A stretch of DNA of 64,000 bases from CAUZIZ01 sp965218775. GTDB lineage: Bacteria > Acidobacteriota > UBA6911 > RPQK01 > JAJDTT01. Under the pieces are notes generated by a model. The model saw only the letters and a list, made by a program, of their open reading frames with translations. It was not told the origin of the DNA and did not search any database. The position numbers were made by a program, and so were the translations under genes. This document shows, piece by piece, positions 1-8,344 of this stretch (positions are counted from its first letter, which is position 1; each line of letters opens with the position of its first letter). The stretch lies in contig CBDCLS010000006.1 in assembly GCA_965218775.1 (NCBI GenBank), forward strand, positions 1,984,001-2,048,000, in the 5' to 3' direction.

Positions 1-2
1 CT

Positions 3-569
3 AACCGCTATCTTGAGCTCTTGTTCCAGACACCTGCCCACATCCTACAATGGCGTGAGAAGGATCTTTCTGAGGCGGAATCTCGAAGGCTGATCCGGCA
101 TGGGGTCCGGCTCTCGAAGGTGACCGGAAAGATCTTTATCGTCAATTCTTTCGTCCAGATGGCCTTGGAGGAGGAGGCGGATGGCGCCCACCTGACCTCG
201 GTTCAGGATCTGGCAGCGGCCATCGCTCTGCGAGATCTCCACGGACCCAAGTCGTTTCTCCTGGGCAAGTCCACCCATTCAGCACTCGAGGTGGAAGTTG
301 CAGAGCGGCAGGGAGCGGACTATGTCTTGCTGGGCCCGGTCTGTGCTCCCCTGTCGAAGGAATCGCCATTCACCCCTCTGGGGTACTCGGGCTTCCGAGA
401 ATTGACCTGCACCTTCCAAGTCCCCATGTTCGCTCTCGGGGGAATGGATCACTCACTCTTCGACAAGATCGCTGAGACAGGCGCGGCGGGTATCGCCGGC
501 ATTACCTGGGTGAGCCGAGAGGTGGAGAGGCTACGGCGGCGCCAGGGCGGCTCACGCACTCCAGGTTGA
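3..569 (+). CDS. thiE: Thiamine phosphate synthase (5' end outside window)
   Basis: The reading frame is open from the left edge, so the gene starts upstream; a TTG at 21 is only an internal Leu codon in a conserved stretch. The product is a TIM-barrel thiamine phosphate synthase / TenI-type protein, joining the pyrimidine and thiazole halves of thiamin. Visible family signatures are the WREKDL segment near the N-terminus, GAHL, LGKSTHS, the phosphate-binding ADYVLLGPV segment, and the ALGG and GAAGIAGI loops near the C-terminus. Length from the edge is about 188 residues, close to the usual 200-215, so little is missing. The other thiamin genes here, thiS and thiG, lie 26 kb away. Confident about family; TenI (thiazole tautomerase) versus ThiE cannot be fully separated. 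Confidence 0.85.
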   Translation, partial: NRYLELLFQTPAHILQWREKDLSEAESRRLIRHGVRLSKVTGKIFIVNSFVQMALEEEADGAHLTSVQDLAAAIALRDLHGPKSFLLGKSTHSALEVEVAERQGADYVLLGPVCAPLSKESPFTPLGYSGFRELTCTFQVPMFALGGMDHSLFDKIAETGAAGIAGITWVSREVERLRRRQGGSRTPG

Positions 570-582
570 TCGAGGGTCGACT

Positions 583-740
583 AAACTGAACAGTGAACAG
601 TGCCCTTAACGGGTAGACTGCCAGTATTACGAACCCAGGTCCGGCAGAGCCGCGAACGAGGAGAGAGCTGGACAACAGCAGCATCCCCCTATTCCCGACC
701 GAAGTTTCTTTCAGGAATGGGGCCAGTGCTTCTGGGGACG
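583..740 (+). repeat. Composite dispersed intergenic repeat, copy A
   Basis: Non-coding. Starts with two GAACAGT heptamers (588-601), followed by a GTCCGGCAGAGCCGCGAACG segment, then GGAGAGAGCTGGACAACAGC and a GAAGTTTCTTTCAGGAATG segment. The same order is seen near 3850, 26290, 38750, 46080 (reverse) and 58500 (reverse). Copy A lacks a central block of roughly 35 bases present in the other copies. It matters because it shows the uninterrupted GAGAGAGCTGGACAAC site at which another copy carries a MITE. Confidence 0.75.
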
Positions 741-750
741 AGACTGCTCT

Positions 751-1839
751 CTACTTCTTCCCACCCAGACCGACCAGGCATCCCTTCTCGGCCATGGAGG
801 ACGTTTCCTGAGCCTGTTTGATCTCCGCCAGTAGGTCCTCGTCTTCTTTCTCGAGAGCGACCTTGCGGATGGGTTCCAATTGGGGAATGAACTCCGGGAG
901 CTGTTTGCAGAGTTTTTTCAAGGCCTTGCGTATTTCTTTGGGTCTGGCCAGCTTGTGAATCGCCTTATCGTCGATGTTGATCATGATCCCGTCGATTGCC
1001 CGATGGTAGGCACGCACCATATCCCAATAGGCGTAGAACTCGAGCGAGTCCTCGGTATCCTCCTGCTCCTTCTTCTCTTTCTCCTTCCGCTTCTTATCCT
1101 TCTTCGTTTCCTTCGCCTTCTTTGGCTTGCCGGGATTCATCCTCAGGTCGATCTCCTCGAGTCGGCGCTCAGCTATCTCGAGAAAGACCTCAACACGTCT
1201 GACGATTTTCTGGGCCAGCTGGATCTTCGAATACTCCTTGTCGGTGAAACGATCACCCGATTGGTAGGACCGCACTAGTCCAGCGCTTGCCGGATGGGGG
1301 AAAGAGAGAGCAGAGAGCGCATGGACTGGAGCAAGTGCTCCTGCCAGCGGGGAGGAGAAGAAGTGTTGCGTTTGGCCGAAGAGCTGTGTGAGAAGTTGGT
1401 TGCGTAGCTCTTCCATCTTTTCAATGCAGCGGTCGAAGTTGGTGCGGTATTCGACCGGGACGGCTCGTTTGAGCTCTTCTAGGTTCTCCAGAAGTTTTCT
1501 CAGGTTTATCTCGAGCTTCTTCACGTCATTGGATCGTAAGTCCTTTTCTCGTTGCGGCTTCTGGTCCAGGGTATAGTGGGATAGGGATATCAGGCTATGC
1601 AGCGTCTCTAGTGCTTCGTTGATCTGGAGGTTCTTGATTTGAGCCTGCAGCAGCTTGGACTGACGATGAAATGCCTTCCCGAACAACTTCATTCGAGAAC
1701 GGTATTGAGGCTTTCTCTTGTAGTCCAGATTCTCCCGATTAGAAAGGATATCTTGCAAAGGCAGCAGCTTCTGCTGACTCTCTGGGTCGGGCTGCGTCTG
1801 CAGCAGGCAGAGCAGGAGGGATCCGTAGACTCCAATCAT
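751..1839 (-). CDS. Unknown coiled-coil protein downstream of argS
   Basis: Predicted 362 residues starting at ATG 1839, two bases after the argS stop codon; the longer frame upstream of this ATG overlaps argS and is rejected. The N-terminus has a short hydrophobic stretch (GSLLLCLL) that could be a signal peptide or may be chance. The body is highly charged and helical, with heptad-like segments around residues 45-170, a more hydrophobic Ala/Pro linker near 175-210, then a Lys/Glu-rich run (about 255-275, KKDKKRKEKEKK core) and a further helical C-terminus. I recognise no family and assign no function. The tight coupling to argS suggests cotranscription only. Confidence 0.7.
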   Translation of the reverse strand: MIGVYGSLLLCLLQTQPDPESQQKLLPLQDILSNRENLDYKRKPQYRSRMKLFGKAFHRQSKLLQAQIKNLQINEALETLHSLISLSHYTLDQKPQREKDLRSNDVKKLEINLRKLLENLEELKRAVPVEYRTNFDRCIEKMEELRNQLLTQLFGQTQHFFSSPLAGALAPVHALSALSFPHPASAGLVRSYQSGDRFTDKEYSKIQLAQKIVRRVEVFLEIAERRLEEIDLRMNPGKPKKAKETKKDKKRKEKEKKEQEDTEDSLEFYAYWDMVRAYHRAIDGIMINIDDKAIHKLARPKEIRKALKKLCKQLPEFIPQLEPIRKVALEKEDEDLLAEIKQAQETSSMAEKGCLVGLGGKK

Positions 1840-1841
1840 CG

Positions 1842-3803
1842 CTACATCTTCTCCGGAACCTCGATGCCGAGCAGGTCGAGGGCCCGAGTCAGGCCCTTGA
1901 GACTGGCATCGGCTACGGTCAAATAGAGACACCGCTTCAGGCGATTTTCTTCTGAGAGGATATGATGCGTGTGATAGAAGATGTTGAAGGACTGGGCCAG
2001 AACGAAAGCATGCTTCGCCAGGTAGGACATCTCCAGTGTTCTGATCGACTGGTCCACGGCTTCCTGCAGGCGTCCAATTTGCAGCAGGAGCCCCCAGACT
2101 TCATCATCTTCGAATAGGGGTTCGATCCTATCGGCCTGTGTCCACAAATCCGCCAACTCTTGCTTCCAGCTCTCAACTGCTCCAGAGCCTTCCTGGGTCT
2201 CAAGCTTCCCGAAGATGTTCTTAGAGCGCACCACCGAGTACTGGAGATAGGGGCCAGTTTCACCCTCGAAGCTGAGCGCTTCAGCGAAATCGAACGCGAT
2301 CACGGAGTTTCGAGCGTATTTGAGAAGGAAGTATCTCAGCGCCCCTACCGCGATCTGCTGGGCGATCAGTTGACGCTTCTCGAGGCTCAGCTCTCCTTGT
2401 CGAGCGCTGACCTCCGCCAGCGATCTCTCGATCAACTTGTCGATCAGATCATCCGCCTTAACCCCTAATCCTTTTCTTCCCGCAACCTCGACGTAGGGTC
2501 TGGCGCGATCCTCTTCCGAGAGTTGAATGCCCAGTTCGGCGCAGCATTTGGGAGACAACGCCACCATCTCGTAGGAGAAGTGGACGGAATCATTGGCCTG
2601 CTGCTCGTATCCGAGGCTTCGCAGACCGTGGACGACGACGCGCTGGAGATAAGACTGCCGAACGTCGATGACATTGTAGACACGCTTTCCTTGTCCGAAA
2701 TCCGGTTGATCTTCGCCATCGGGGCTGGCGGTGGTCATCCAAACTCGGGATCGGTCGGGGTAGTAGTGGAAGCGGCGATAGTGAAAACTCCTACTCAGAA
2801 GGCCGAACTTCCACAGCTGATAGGCGATGTCTTTTCCAACATAGGTCACCGTCCCATTGCTGCGAACGATGATCTTTTCTTCGTCCGGTTGGCCATCTGC
2901 GCCGGGCAGCCGCATGACCCAGCATCCGCTGTGGGGACCCGACTCAACATAGGTGACGGCCTTACTGGCTTGGAGCTGGGCCCATGCCTCTTCCCAGAAC
3001 TTCAATTTCAGGATCTCGCTCTCTCTAGGAAGAATGTCGTAGGAAACCCCAATACGCCACATCGTTTTGAGGTGAGCCCGGACGATTCGCAGGGAGATGT
3101 GTTCTGCTAGTTCGGCAGTTTCACCCACACCAGTCTCGATTTCGTGTAAAGCCCGAAGACGGAACTCCGGATGTGATTCGTCCTGGGTGTACCAGTCAGC
3201 AGTCTCGGCGTACAGGTCCCAGCAGTAGTAGTCGAAAGGCTCGTCCACGCTTTCGACCTCACGAAGGCCCATGTTCCTCAGACGCTGGAATCCCACTACG
3301 ACGTCTGCTACCTGCACTCCGGTGTCGTCGATGTAGTTCTGCACTTCCACGCGGCATCCACGATCGCGAAGGAGTCGTACGAAGGTATCTCCAAGAGCGG
3401 CATTCCGCAGGTGACCAATATGCGCGGCTTTATTCGGGTTGATGTTGGTGTGCTCGACGATGATCTTGTCTCCGTCGGGATCCGGTGCCGACCTGCCGAG
3501 CCAAGCATAGACGTCGCTGAAGAAGCGGGTGCGGTCCAGATAGGCGTTGACATAGCCTCCGCCGGCCGCCTGAAAACGCTGAATCCAGGGGGGGCTCTCA
3601 ATATGATCGACAACCTCCTGGGCAATCTGTCGGGGTGGCCTGCGCAGAACCTTGGCTAGCTCGAAGGGGAAGGGAAAGGCCAGATCGCCAAACTCGATAC
3701 GGGGAGGAAACTCGGAGATCATTGGACCGAGGTCAGTGCCGAAGTGCTCGAGCACAAAGTTGTGTAGATAAGTCTCGGTATCCCGGGCCCGATCGAGCAG
3801 CAT
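1842..3803 (-). CDS. argS: Arginyl-tRNA synthetase
   Basis: 653 residues from ATG 3803. Class I aminoacyl-tRNA synthetase charging tRNA-Arg. The HIGH motif is at residues 128-131 within NPNKAAHIGHLRNAALGD, followed by the YIDDTGVQ segment typical of ArgS; the C-terminal DALR anticodon-binding domain is recognisable from ALRYFLLKYARN onward and ends in the typical ArgS tail with ALDLLGIEVP. A long in-frame extension to 4247 runs through a dispersed repeat and a MITE and encodes no ArgS-like sequence, so the 3803 start is preferred. Length is somewhat above the usual 550-590, with extra residues in the middle of the catalytic domain. The downstream coiled-coil gene follows after 2 bases. Confidence 0.95.
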   Translation of the reverse strand: MLLDRARDTETYLHNFVLEHFGTDLGPMISEFPPRIEFGDLAFPFPFELAKVLRRPPRQIAQEVVDHIESPPWIQRFQAAGGGYVNAYLDRTRFFSDVYAWLGRSAPDPDGDKIIVEHTNINPNKAAHIGHLRNAALGDTFVRLLRDRGCRVEVQNYIDDTGVQVADVVVGFQRLRNMGLREVESVDEPFDYYCWDLYAETADWYTQDESHPEFRLRALHEIETGVGETAELAEHISLRIVRAHLKTMWRIGVSYDILPRESEILKLKFWEEAWAQLQASKAVTYVESGPHSGCWVMRLPGADGQPDEEKIIVRSNGTVTYVGKDIAYQLWKFGLLSRSFHYRRFHYYPDRSRVWMTTASPDGEDQPDFGQGKRVYNVIDVRQSYLQRVVVHGLRSLGYEQQANDSVHFSYEMVALSPKCCAELGIQLSEEDRARPYVEVAGRKGLGVKADDLIDKLIERSLAEVSARQGELSLEKRQLIAQQIAVGALRYFLLKYARNSVIAFDFAEALSFEGETGPYLQYSVVRSKNIFGKLETQEGSGAVESWKQELADLWTQADRIEPLFEDDEVWGLLLQIGRLQEAVDQSIRTLEMSYLAKHAFVLAQSFNIFYHTHHILSEENRLKRCLYLTVADASLKGLTRALDLLGIEVPEKM

Positions 3804-3844
3804 GAGACCTATGATATCAGGTCGTAGGTTGCACTTAGACAGTC

Positions 3845-3965
3845 CACGGTGAAACTTGAACAGTGAACAGTGAACAGTGAACAGTGCCCTGAACGGGTGG
3901 ACTGCCGGTATTACGCGCCCAAGTCCGGCAGAGCCCGCGAAGGAAACTGGAGCCAAGAGTTGACG
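3845..3965 (+). repeat. Composite dispersed repeat, copy B, with four GAACAGT heptamers
   Basis: The heptamer GAACAGT is tandemly repeated four times at 3858-3885, against two perfect units in copy A and a GAGCAGT variant in copy C. It is followed by the same CCCTGAACGGGTGGACTGCC and GTCCGGCAGAGC segments as copy A. Lies between the argS start and a MITE; no gene here. Confidence 0.75.
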
Positions 3966-4003
3966 GAATCGGCTACTGCATCGAGAATCAGGGCTTGCCC
4001 TAA

Positions 4004-4275
4004 GTGCTGCCTTCCATAAATACGATGGTGTATGCAGATGGGGCTTGTGAGGCGAGGTCAAGGCAGGAGGAGGAAGACGATGCTTTGCCATCTTCGACGA
4101 CGACCAACGCAGAGATCGTCCAAAACCCCCATCTGCCCTCCGGGTGGCGACGGGACGGGCCGATGGCTTTGTCGTTCCTCCTTCCAATACGCAAGAGTAT
4201 GGCTTCGTCGTCGCTTCGCGCCCTCGACGCCGTCGCGCTCGCCACATACATCATCGTATTTATGGAAGGGAGCAC
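4004..4275. mobile_element. MITE-like element with ~31-bp terminal inverted repeats
   Basis: The first bases, GTGCTGCCTTCCATAAATAC, are matched in inverted orientation at the right end (ending GTATTTATGGAAGGGAGCAC) with only two mismatches over about 31 bases (4004-4034 versus 4245-4275). A TAA trinucleotide directly flanks both ends (4001-4003 and 4276-4278), consistent with a 3-bp target duplication such as made by IS1031-type IS5-family transposases. The 272-bp element has no plausible transposase gene, so it would be a non-autonomous, trans-mobilised element. Its right end abuts the larC Shine-Dalgarno sequence. Confidence 0.75.
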
Positions 4276-4290
4276 TAAGGAGGAGCAGCT

Positions 4291-5487
4291 ATGCCAAAGC
4301 TCTTACACTTTGATCCATTCAACGGTGCCAGTGGGGACATGATTCTGGGCGCGCTTCTGGACATGGGCCTGCCGCTGATCCATCTCCAGGATGAGCTCGG
4401 GAAGCTCAAGCTGAATGAGCCATTCGAGCTTTCTTCCCGACAGATCAGTCGACAAGGGGTTGTCGCCACCAATTTCCAGGTGCGCTCCTCCCAGCACTCT
4501 GATCACCATCACGGGCGGCATTTGAAGGAAATCCGGGAACTGATCGAGAAGAATGATCTGGATCCATGGGTAAAAGAAACCTCCCTGACCATCTTTCAAA
4601 GGCTGGCAGAAGCTGAGGCCAGGGTGCATGGACTTTCTCCAGAACAAGTGCACTTCCACGAGGTGGGTGCGCTGGACTCGATCATCGATATCGTCGGAGC
4701 TTGTATCGGCTTTCGATATTTTGGCGTCGAGACCTTTTACACCAATCCCATCAGACTCGGTGCTGGAACCGTCACTTTTTCACACGGCACCTGGCCCGTT
4801 CCTGCCCCGGCGACCGCGGCGCTGGTCGAGGGATTCCCGGTCCTCATGGGTCCGGTGCAAGGCGAACTGACCACGCCCACCGGAGCCGCCATCGTCACCA
4901 CTCTGGCTCGGGTGGAGGGGATCCCCTCTTTTTCTCTCGAGGCATCGGGTTTTGGCGCTGGGGACAGGGAGCCGGAGGGGATCCCCAATGTGCTAAGATT
5001 GCTGTTGGGAGAGAACCTGGGCGACGATCATCGCTCACTCGGGGTCCAGGAAGAGGAGGTCCTCGTCCTGGAAGCGAGTATCGACGACATGGATGCGGAG
5101 ATGGTGGGGCACTTCATCGCCCTCGCCCTCGGGCAGGGTGCCTTGGACGCCCACTGCGCTCCACTTCAGATGAAGAAGGGGCGACCCGGTTTCCTCCTGA
5201 CGATCCTTTGCCAGGACAAGGACAGGTCACGAATAGCCGAGCTCACCTTTCGTGAGACGACCACCTTGGGCCTTCGCTGGAGCCGGTGGAGACGTTGGGT
5301 CCTGGATCGAGAAATCAAAGAGGTTGACACCGAATTTGGTGTGATCCGAGTCAAGATTGCACGTTTTCGAGGTCAGGTGGTCAACGCTTGGCCCGAGTAT
5401 GAAGACCTGAGGAAAATCGCTGAAGAAACCGGGACGCCGCTGAAGGTTCTGAGACAGATTGCGCTGAGCCGGATCTCGAGCACCTGA
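4291..5487 (+). CDS. larC: LarC-type nickel pincer cofactor protein (DUF111)
   Basis: 398 residues from ATG 4291, with an AAGGAGGAG ribosome binding site at 4277-4285. LarC inserts nickel into the pyridinium pincer nucleotide used by lactate racemase and related enzymes. Family signatures are the N-terminal LLHFDPFNGASGDMILGAL, the His-rich HSDHHHGRH loop near residue 70, the EVGALDSIIDIVG segment and the GELTTPTGAA segment. In Lactobacillus plantarum larC is read through a frameshift; here it is one continuous frame. No larA, larB or larE is nearby. It is followed after 16 bases by metG, so it likely heads a larC-metG-tatD operon. Its promoter must lie in or upstream of the MITE that ends at 4275. 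Confidence 0.9.
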   Translation: MPKLLHFDPFNGASGDMILGALLDMGLPLIHLQDELGKLKLNEPFELSSRQISRQGVVATNFQVRSSQHSDHHHGRHLKEIRELIEKNDLDPWVKETSLTIFQRLAEAEARVHGLSPEQVHFHEVGALDSIIDIVGACIGFRYFGVETFYTNPIRLGAGTVTFSHGTWPVPAPATAALVEGFPVLMGPVQGELTTPTGAAIVTTLARVEGIPSFSLEASGFGAGDREPEGIPNVLRLLLGENLGDDHRSLGVQEEEVLVLEASIDDMDAEMVGHFIALALGQGALDAHCAPLQMKKGRPGFLLTILCQDKDRSRIAELTFRETTTLGLRWSRWRRWVLDREIKEVDTEFGVIRVKIARFRGQVVNAWPEYEDLRKIAEETGTPLKVLRQIALSRISST

Positions 5488-5503
5488 TCCACCCACCAGG
5501 ACG

Positions 5504-7444
5504 ATGAAAAGAAAGTTCTACCTGACCACACCGCTCTACTACGTGAATGACGTTCCCCATGTGGGGCACACCTATACCACGGTGATCGCCGACGCCATTG
5601 TTCGCTACAAACGCATGTGCGGATTTGACGTCTGCTTTCTGACGGGCACCGATGAACATGGTCTGAAGCTCGAACGTGCTGCGCGGGAGCAGGGAGTCAC
5701 TCCACAGCAGCTAGTCGATACCTTCGCTGGCGAGTTCGAAAAGACCTGGAGATCGTTGGACGTCACCTTCGATCAATTCATTCGAACCTCAGAGGACCGC
5801 CATCATCAGGCCGTTGCCGACATTTTCAAGAAAATAAAGAAGAACGGCTTCATCTACACAGGGAAGTACGAGGGCTACTACTGCGTTCGCTGCGAATCGT
5901 ATGTTCCGGAAGGAGAAAAGACGTGTCCTGACTGTGGCCGTCCCACCGAGTTCATGACGGAAGAGAGCTACTTCTTCAAGTTATCGGCTCTTCAGGAAGA
6001 ACTGCTGGACTTCTACGCCGACAACCCGGAGTTCGTACTCCCGAGCTCGAGAATGAATGAGGTGGTCAGCTTCGTCAAAGGAGGACTCCAGGACATAAGT
6101 ATCAGCAGGACCTCCTTCAGTTGGGGCATCCCTGTTCCAGAGGACGAAAAACATATCTTCTATGTCTGGTTCGATGCGCTGACGGGCTACCTTTCCGGCG
6201 TCGGCTACGGCAGCCAACCGGAGCTGTTCGAACAGCATTGGCCCGTGGATGTGCATCTTATCGGCAAGGACATTCTGCGTTTCCATGCCGTCTACTGGCC
6301 CGCTTTTCTGATGGCCGCGGGTTTGAAACCGCCCCGACACGTCTTGACCCATGGTTGGTGGACGGTGGCAGGCGAGAAGATGTCCAAGTCACGCGGCAAC
6401 TTCATCACGACGGAAGAGCTGATGGAGGTGGCGGAAGCGGACTGTGTCAAGTACTTTCTGATGCGCGAGATTGCACTCGGTGCCGACGGTAATTTTTCCT
6501 ACGATGGGCTCCTGACGAGAATCAATAGCGACCTCGCCAACGATCTTGGGAATTCTGCCAACCGTACCTTGAAGATGATCGAGAACTATTTCGATGGCGC
6601 GATCCCAGAGCTGGGTGAGTCGGAGGGCGGGGACGGGGAGTTAAGAGAGTTCAGCCTCGAGACGATCGAGCTCTACAAGAAGAACTTCGATCGATTCCAG
6701 ATCAACCGAGCATTGGACAGCGTCTGGGAACTCATCTCAGTCGTAAACAAATACCTGGTTGCGAATCAGCCCTGGCTGATGGCAAAGGATCCTGCCAAGC
6801 GCGATCGATTGGGGACGGTTCTTTACAATAGTGCCGAGACACTTCGTCTCATTGCGGTGATGCTCGGTCCCGTGATCCCCAGTGGAGCCGTGTCGATCCT
6901 TCGTCAGCTGGGTGTTCACGAACCCTTGGAGAAGCAGCAGGCGTCGGACCTGACCTGGGGGAGGTTGAAACACGGTTCCGCCATCGGTGAGATCGTCCCG
7001 GTCTATCCCCGAGTGGATCCGAAGGAGTTTCAGGCGCGGATCGATGCGACCATGGCCAAGAGGTCGGCCGCTCCCAGCGCTGCTTCGGACACAGAACCAC
7101 CAGCGGAGAGCCAGAGCGACGATCGGATCGGCATTGAAGAGTTCGCTGGGATCGATATGCGAGTCGGAAGAGTTGTCTCGGCCGAGGCGCTGCCCAAGTC
7201 GAAGCGACTGCTGAAACTTCAAGTCGACCTTGGCTCTGAAGTCAGGCAGATCGTGGCGGGAATAGCCGAAGCGTACAGCCCGGAGAGTCTTCCTGGCCGC
7301 CTGGTGGTGATTGTTGCTAATTTGAAGCCCGCGCGCCTGATGGGAGTTGAATCCAACGGCATGATTGTGGCGGCGTCAGATGGAGACCGCCCGGTTCTGG
7401 TTACGCTGACGGAACCGGTCCAATTGGGCTCTCGGCTGAAGTAG
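5504..7444 (+). CDS. metG: Methionyl-tRNA synthetase with C-terminal tRNA-binding domain
   Basis: 646 residues. Class I synthetase charging initiator and elongator tRNA-Met. The HVGH signature lies at residues 19-22 and the KMSKS loop at about 292-296; a zinc knuckle with CVRC and CPDC pairs occupies about 126-145. The C-terminal ~100 residues after a Ser/Ala/Glu-rich linker (about 520-545) form an OB-fold tRNA-binding domain (EMAP/Trbp111 type) with the NLKPARLMGVESNGM signature, which supports dimerisation and tRNA capture. The ATG at 5504 is 16 bases after larC; the stop codon overlaps the GTG start of tatD by one base. Complete and ordinary for the family. Confidence 0.97.
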   Translation: MKRKFYLTTPLYYVNDVPHVGHTYTTVIADAIVRYKRMCGFDVCFLTGTDEHGLKLERAAREQGVTPQQLVDTFAGEFEKTWRSLDVTFDQFIRTSEDRHHQAVADIFKKIKKNGFIYTGKYEGYYCVRCESYVPEGEKTCPDCGRPTEFMTEESYFFKLSALQEELLDFYADNPEFVLPSSRMNEVVSFVKGGLQDISISRTSFSWGIPVPEDEKHIFYVWFDALTGYLSGVGYGSQPELFEQHWPVDVHLIGKDILRFHAVYWPAFLMAAGLKPPRHVLTHGWWTVAGEKMSKSRGNFITTEELMEVAEADCVKYFLMREIALGADGNFSYDGLLTRINSDLANDLGNSANRTLKMIENYFDGAIPELGESEGGDGELREFSLETIELYKKNFDRFQINRALDSVWELISVVNKYLVANQPWLMAKDPAKRDRLGTVLYNSAETLRLIAVMLGPVIPSGAVSILRQLGVHEPLEKQQASDLTWGRLKHGSAIGEIVPVYPRVDPKEFQARIDATMAKRSAAPSAASDTEPPAESQSDDRIGIEEFAGIDMRVGRVVSAEALPKSKRLLKLQVDLGSEVRQIVAGIAEAYSPESLPGRLVVIVANLKPARLMGVESNGMIVAASDGDRPVLVTLTEPVQLGSRLK

Positions 7445-8253
7445 TGTTTGTCGATTCTCACGCTCACCTCGACTCACCGGATTTCCAATCCGATCTGGAC
7501 GATGTCCTGGCCAGAGCACAGGAGTCGGCTGTCGAGACCGTCTTGACGATCGGGTGTATAGGCTCCGATCTGGGATTGGCCGAACAGCTTCTCCGGTTGG
7601 TCGAACGATACGATTTCCTCTACGCCTCCCTGGGTGTTCATCCCCATGATGCCAGCTGTTTTACCGAGAGCCTGGGCGCCGAACTTCTTGGCTTGGTAGC
7701 TCATCCAAAGGTATTGGCCTGGGGCGAAATAGGCCTTGACTACCACTACCAACACTCGAGCCCAGAGCGACAGCGTCGTGCGTTTCGGACCCAGATCCAG
7801 CTTGCCCGCTCCTGCGACAAGCCCATCATCATTCACTGTAGGGAAGCCGAGGGGGAGGTCTGTTCCATCCTGGAAACAGAGTACTCGGAAGATGCCGCTC
7901 GGGCAGGAGTCCTGCACTGCTTCACGGCGGACGAAGCGACTGCAGCTCGCTGCCTGCGTCTCGGATTCTATATCTCCTTCGGTGGAATCCTGACTTTTCG
8001 GAAGTCGGAATCGCTCAGAGAGATTGCTCGCGATCTACCAGAGAATCGGCTGCTCATTGAAACCGATGCTCCCTATCTGGCCCCGGTTCCTCATCGAGGC
8101 CGGCGAAACGAACCCTCGTTCGTGGTGAAGGTTGCCGAAGAGCTGGCCCGGGTGCGAGGCACGACGCCAGAGCAGATAGGAGCCCTGACCACAGCGAACT
8201 TTGGTCGGCTGTTTCAGTCGGGAAGGGCGCCATCAGAGCAGATTCCCGAGTAG
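7444..8253 (+). CDS. tatD: TatD-family metal-dependent DNase
   Basis: 269 residues from GTG 7444, whose first base is the last base of the metG stop codon, indicating translational coupling. TIM-barrel metallohydrolase with 3'-5' exonuclease/DNA repair activity in characterised members. Metal ligands are visible in DSHAHLD at the N-terminus, GEIGLDYHY, IIHCREA, LHCFTAD and ETDAPYLAP near the C-terminus, followed by the usual HRGRRNEP. The metG-tatD neighbourhood is common in bacteria. Complete. Confidence 0.95.
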   Translation: MFVDSHAHLDSPDFQSDLDDVLARAQESAVETVLTIGCIGSDLGLAEQLLRLVERYDFLYASLGVHPHDASCFTESLGAELLGLVAHPKVLAWGEIGLDYHYQHSSPERQRRAFRTQIQLARSCDKPIIIHCREAEGEVCSILETEYSEDAARAGVLHCFTADEATAARCLRLGFYISFGGILTFRKSESLREIARDLPENRLLIETDAPYLAPVPHRGRRNEPSFVVKVAEELARVRGTTPEQIGALTTANFGRLFQSGRAPSEQIPE

Positions 8254-8296
8254 TCTTTCCCCATGGCAAGCAACCTTTTCCCAGCACCTGGTCCTG

Positions 8297-8325
8297 TTGC
8301 CAGCCCCTGGATGGATTGCTATAGT
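8297..8325 (+). promoter_or_regulatory. Sigma-70-type promoter for the polyprenyl synthase gene
   Basis: TTGCCA (8297-8302), a 17-base spacer and TATAGT (8320-8325), with an upstream TG giving the extended -10 form TGCTATAGT. Transcription would start near 8332, about 13 bases before the ATG at 8345. Confidence 0.6.
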
Positions 8326-8344
8326 TAGCGCGAAAAAAATCGGC

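Noticed and set aside
880..1278. Leu-rich frame opposite the coiled-coil gene
   Set aside because: The run of Leu is the complement of the Lys/Glu-rich stretch; not a real membrane protein.
2523..3110. 195-codon frame opposite argS
   Set aside because: Antisense shadow; no start site or family.
3804..4247. Long in-frame N-terminal extension of argS
   Set aside because: It runs through a dispersed repeat and a MITE and shows no ArgS-like sequence; ATG 3803 is the family start.
4000..4342. Open frames on both strands starting with the same seven residues
   Set aside because: They arise from the MITE terminal inverted repeats; no family, no ribosome binding site of their own.
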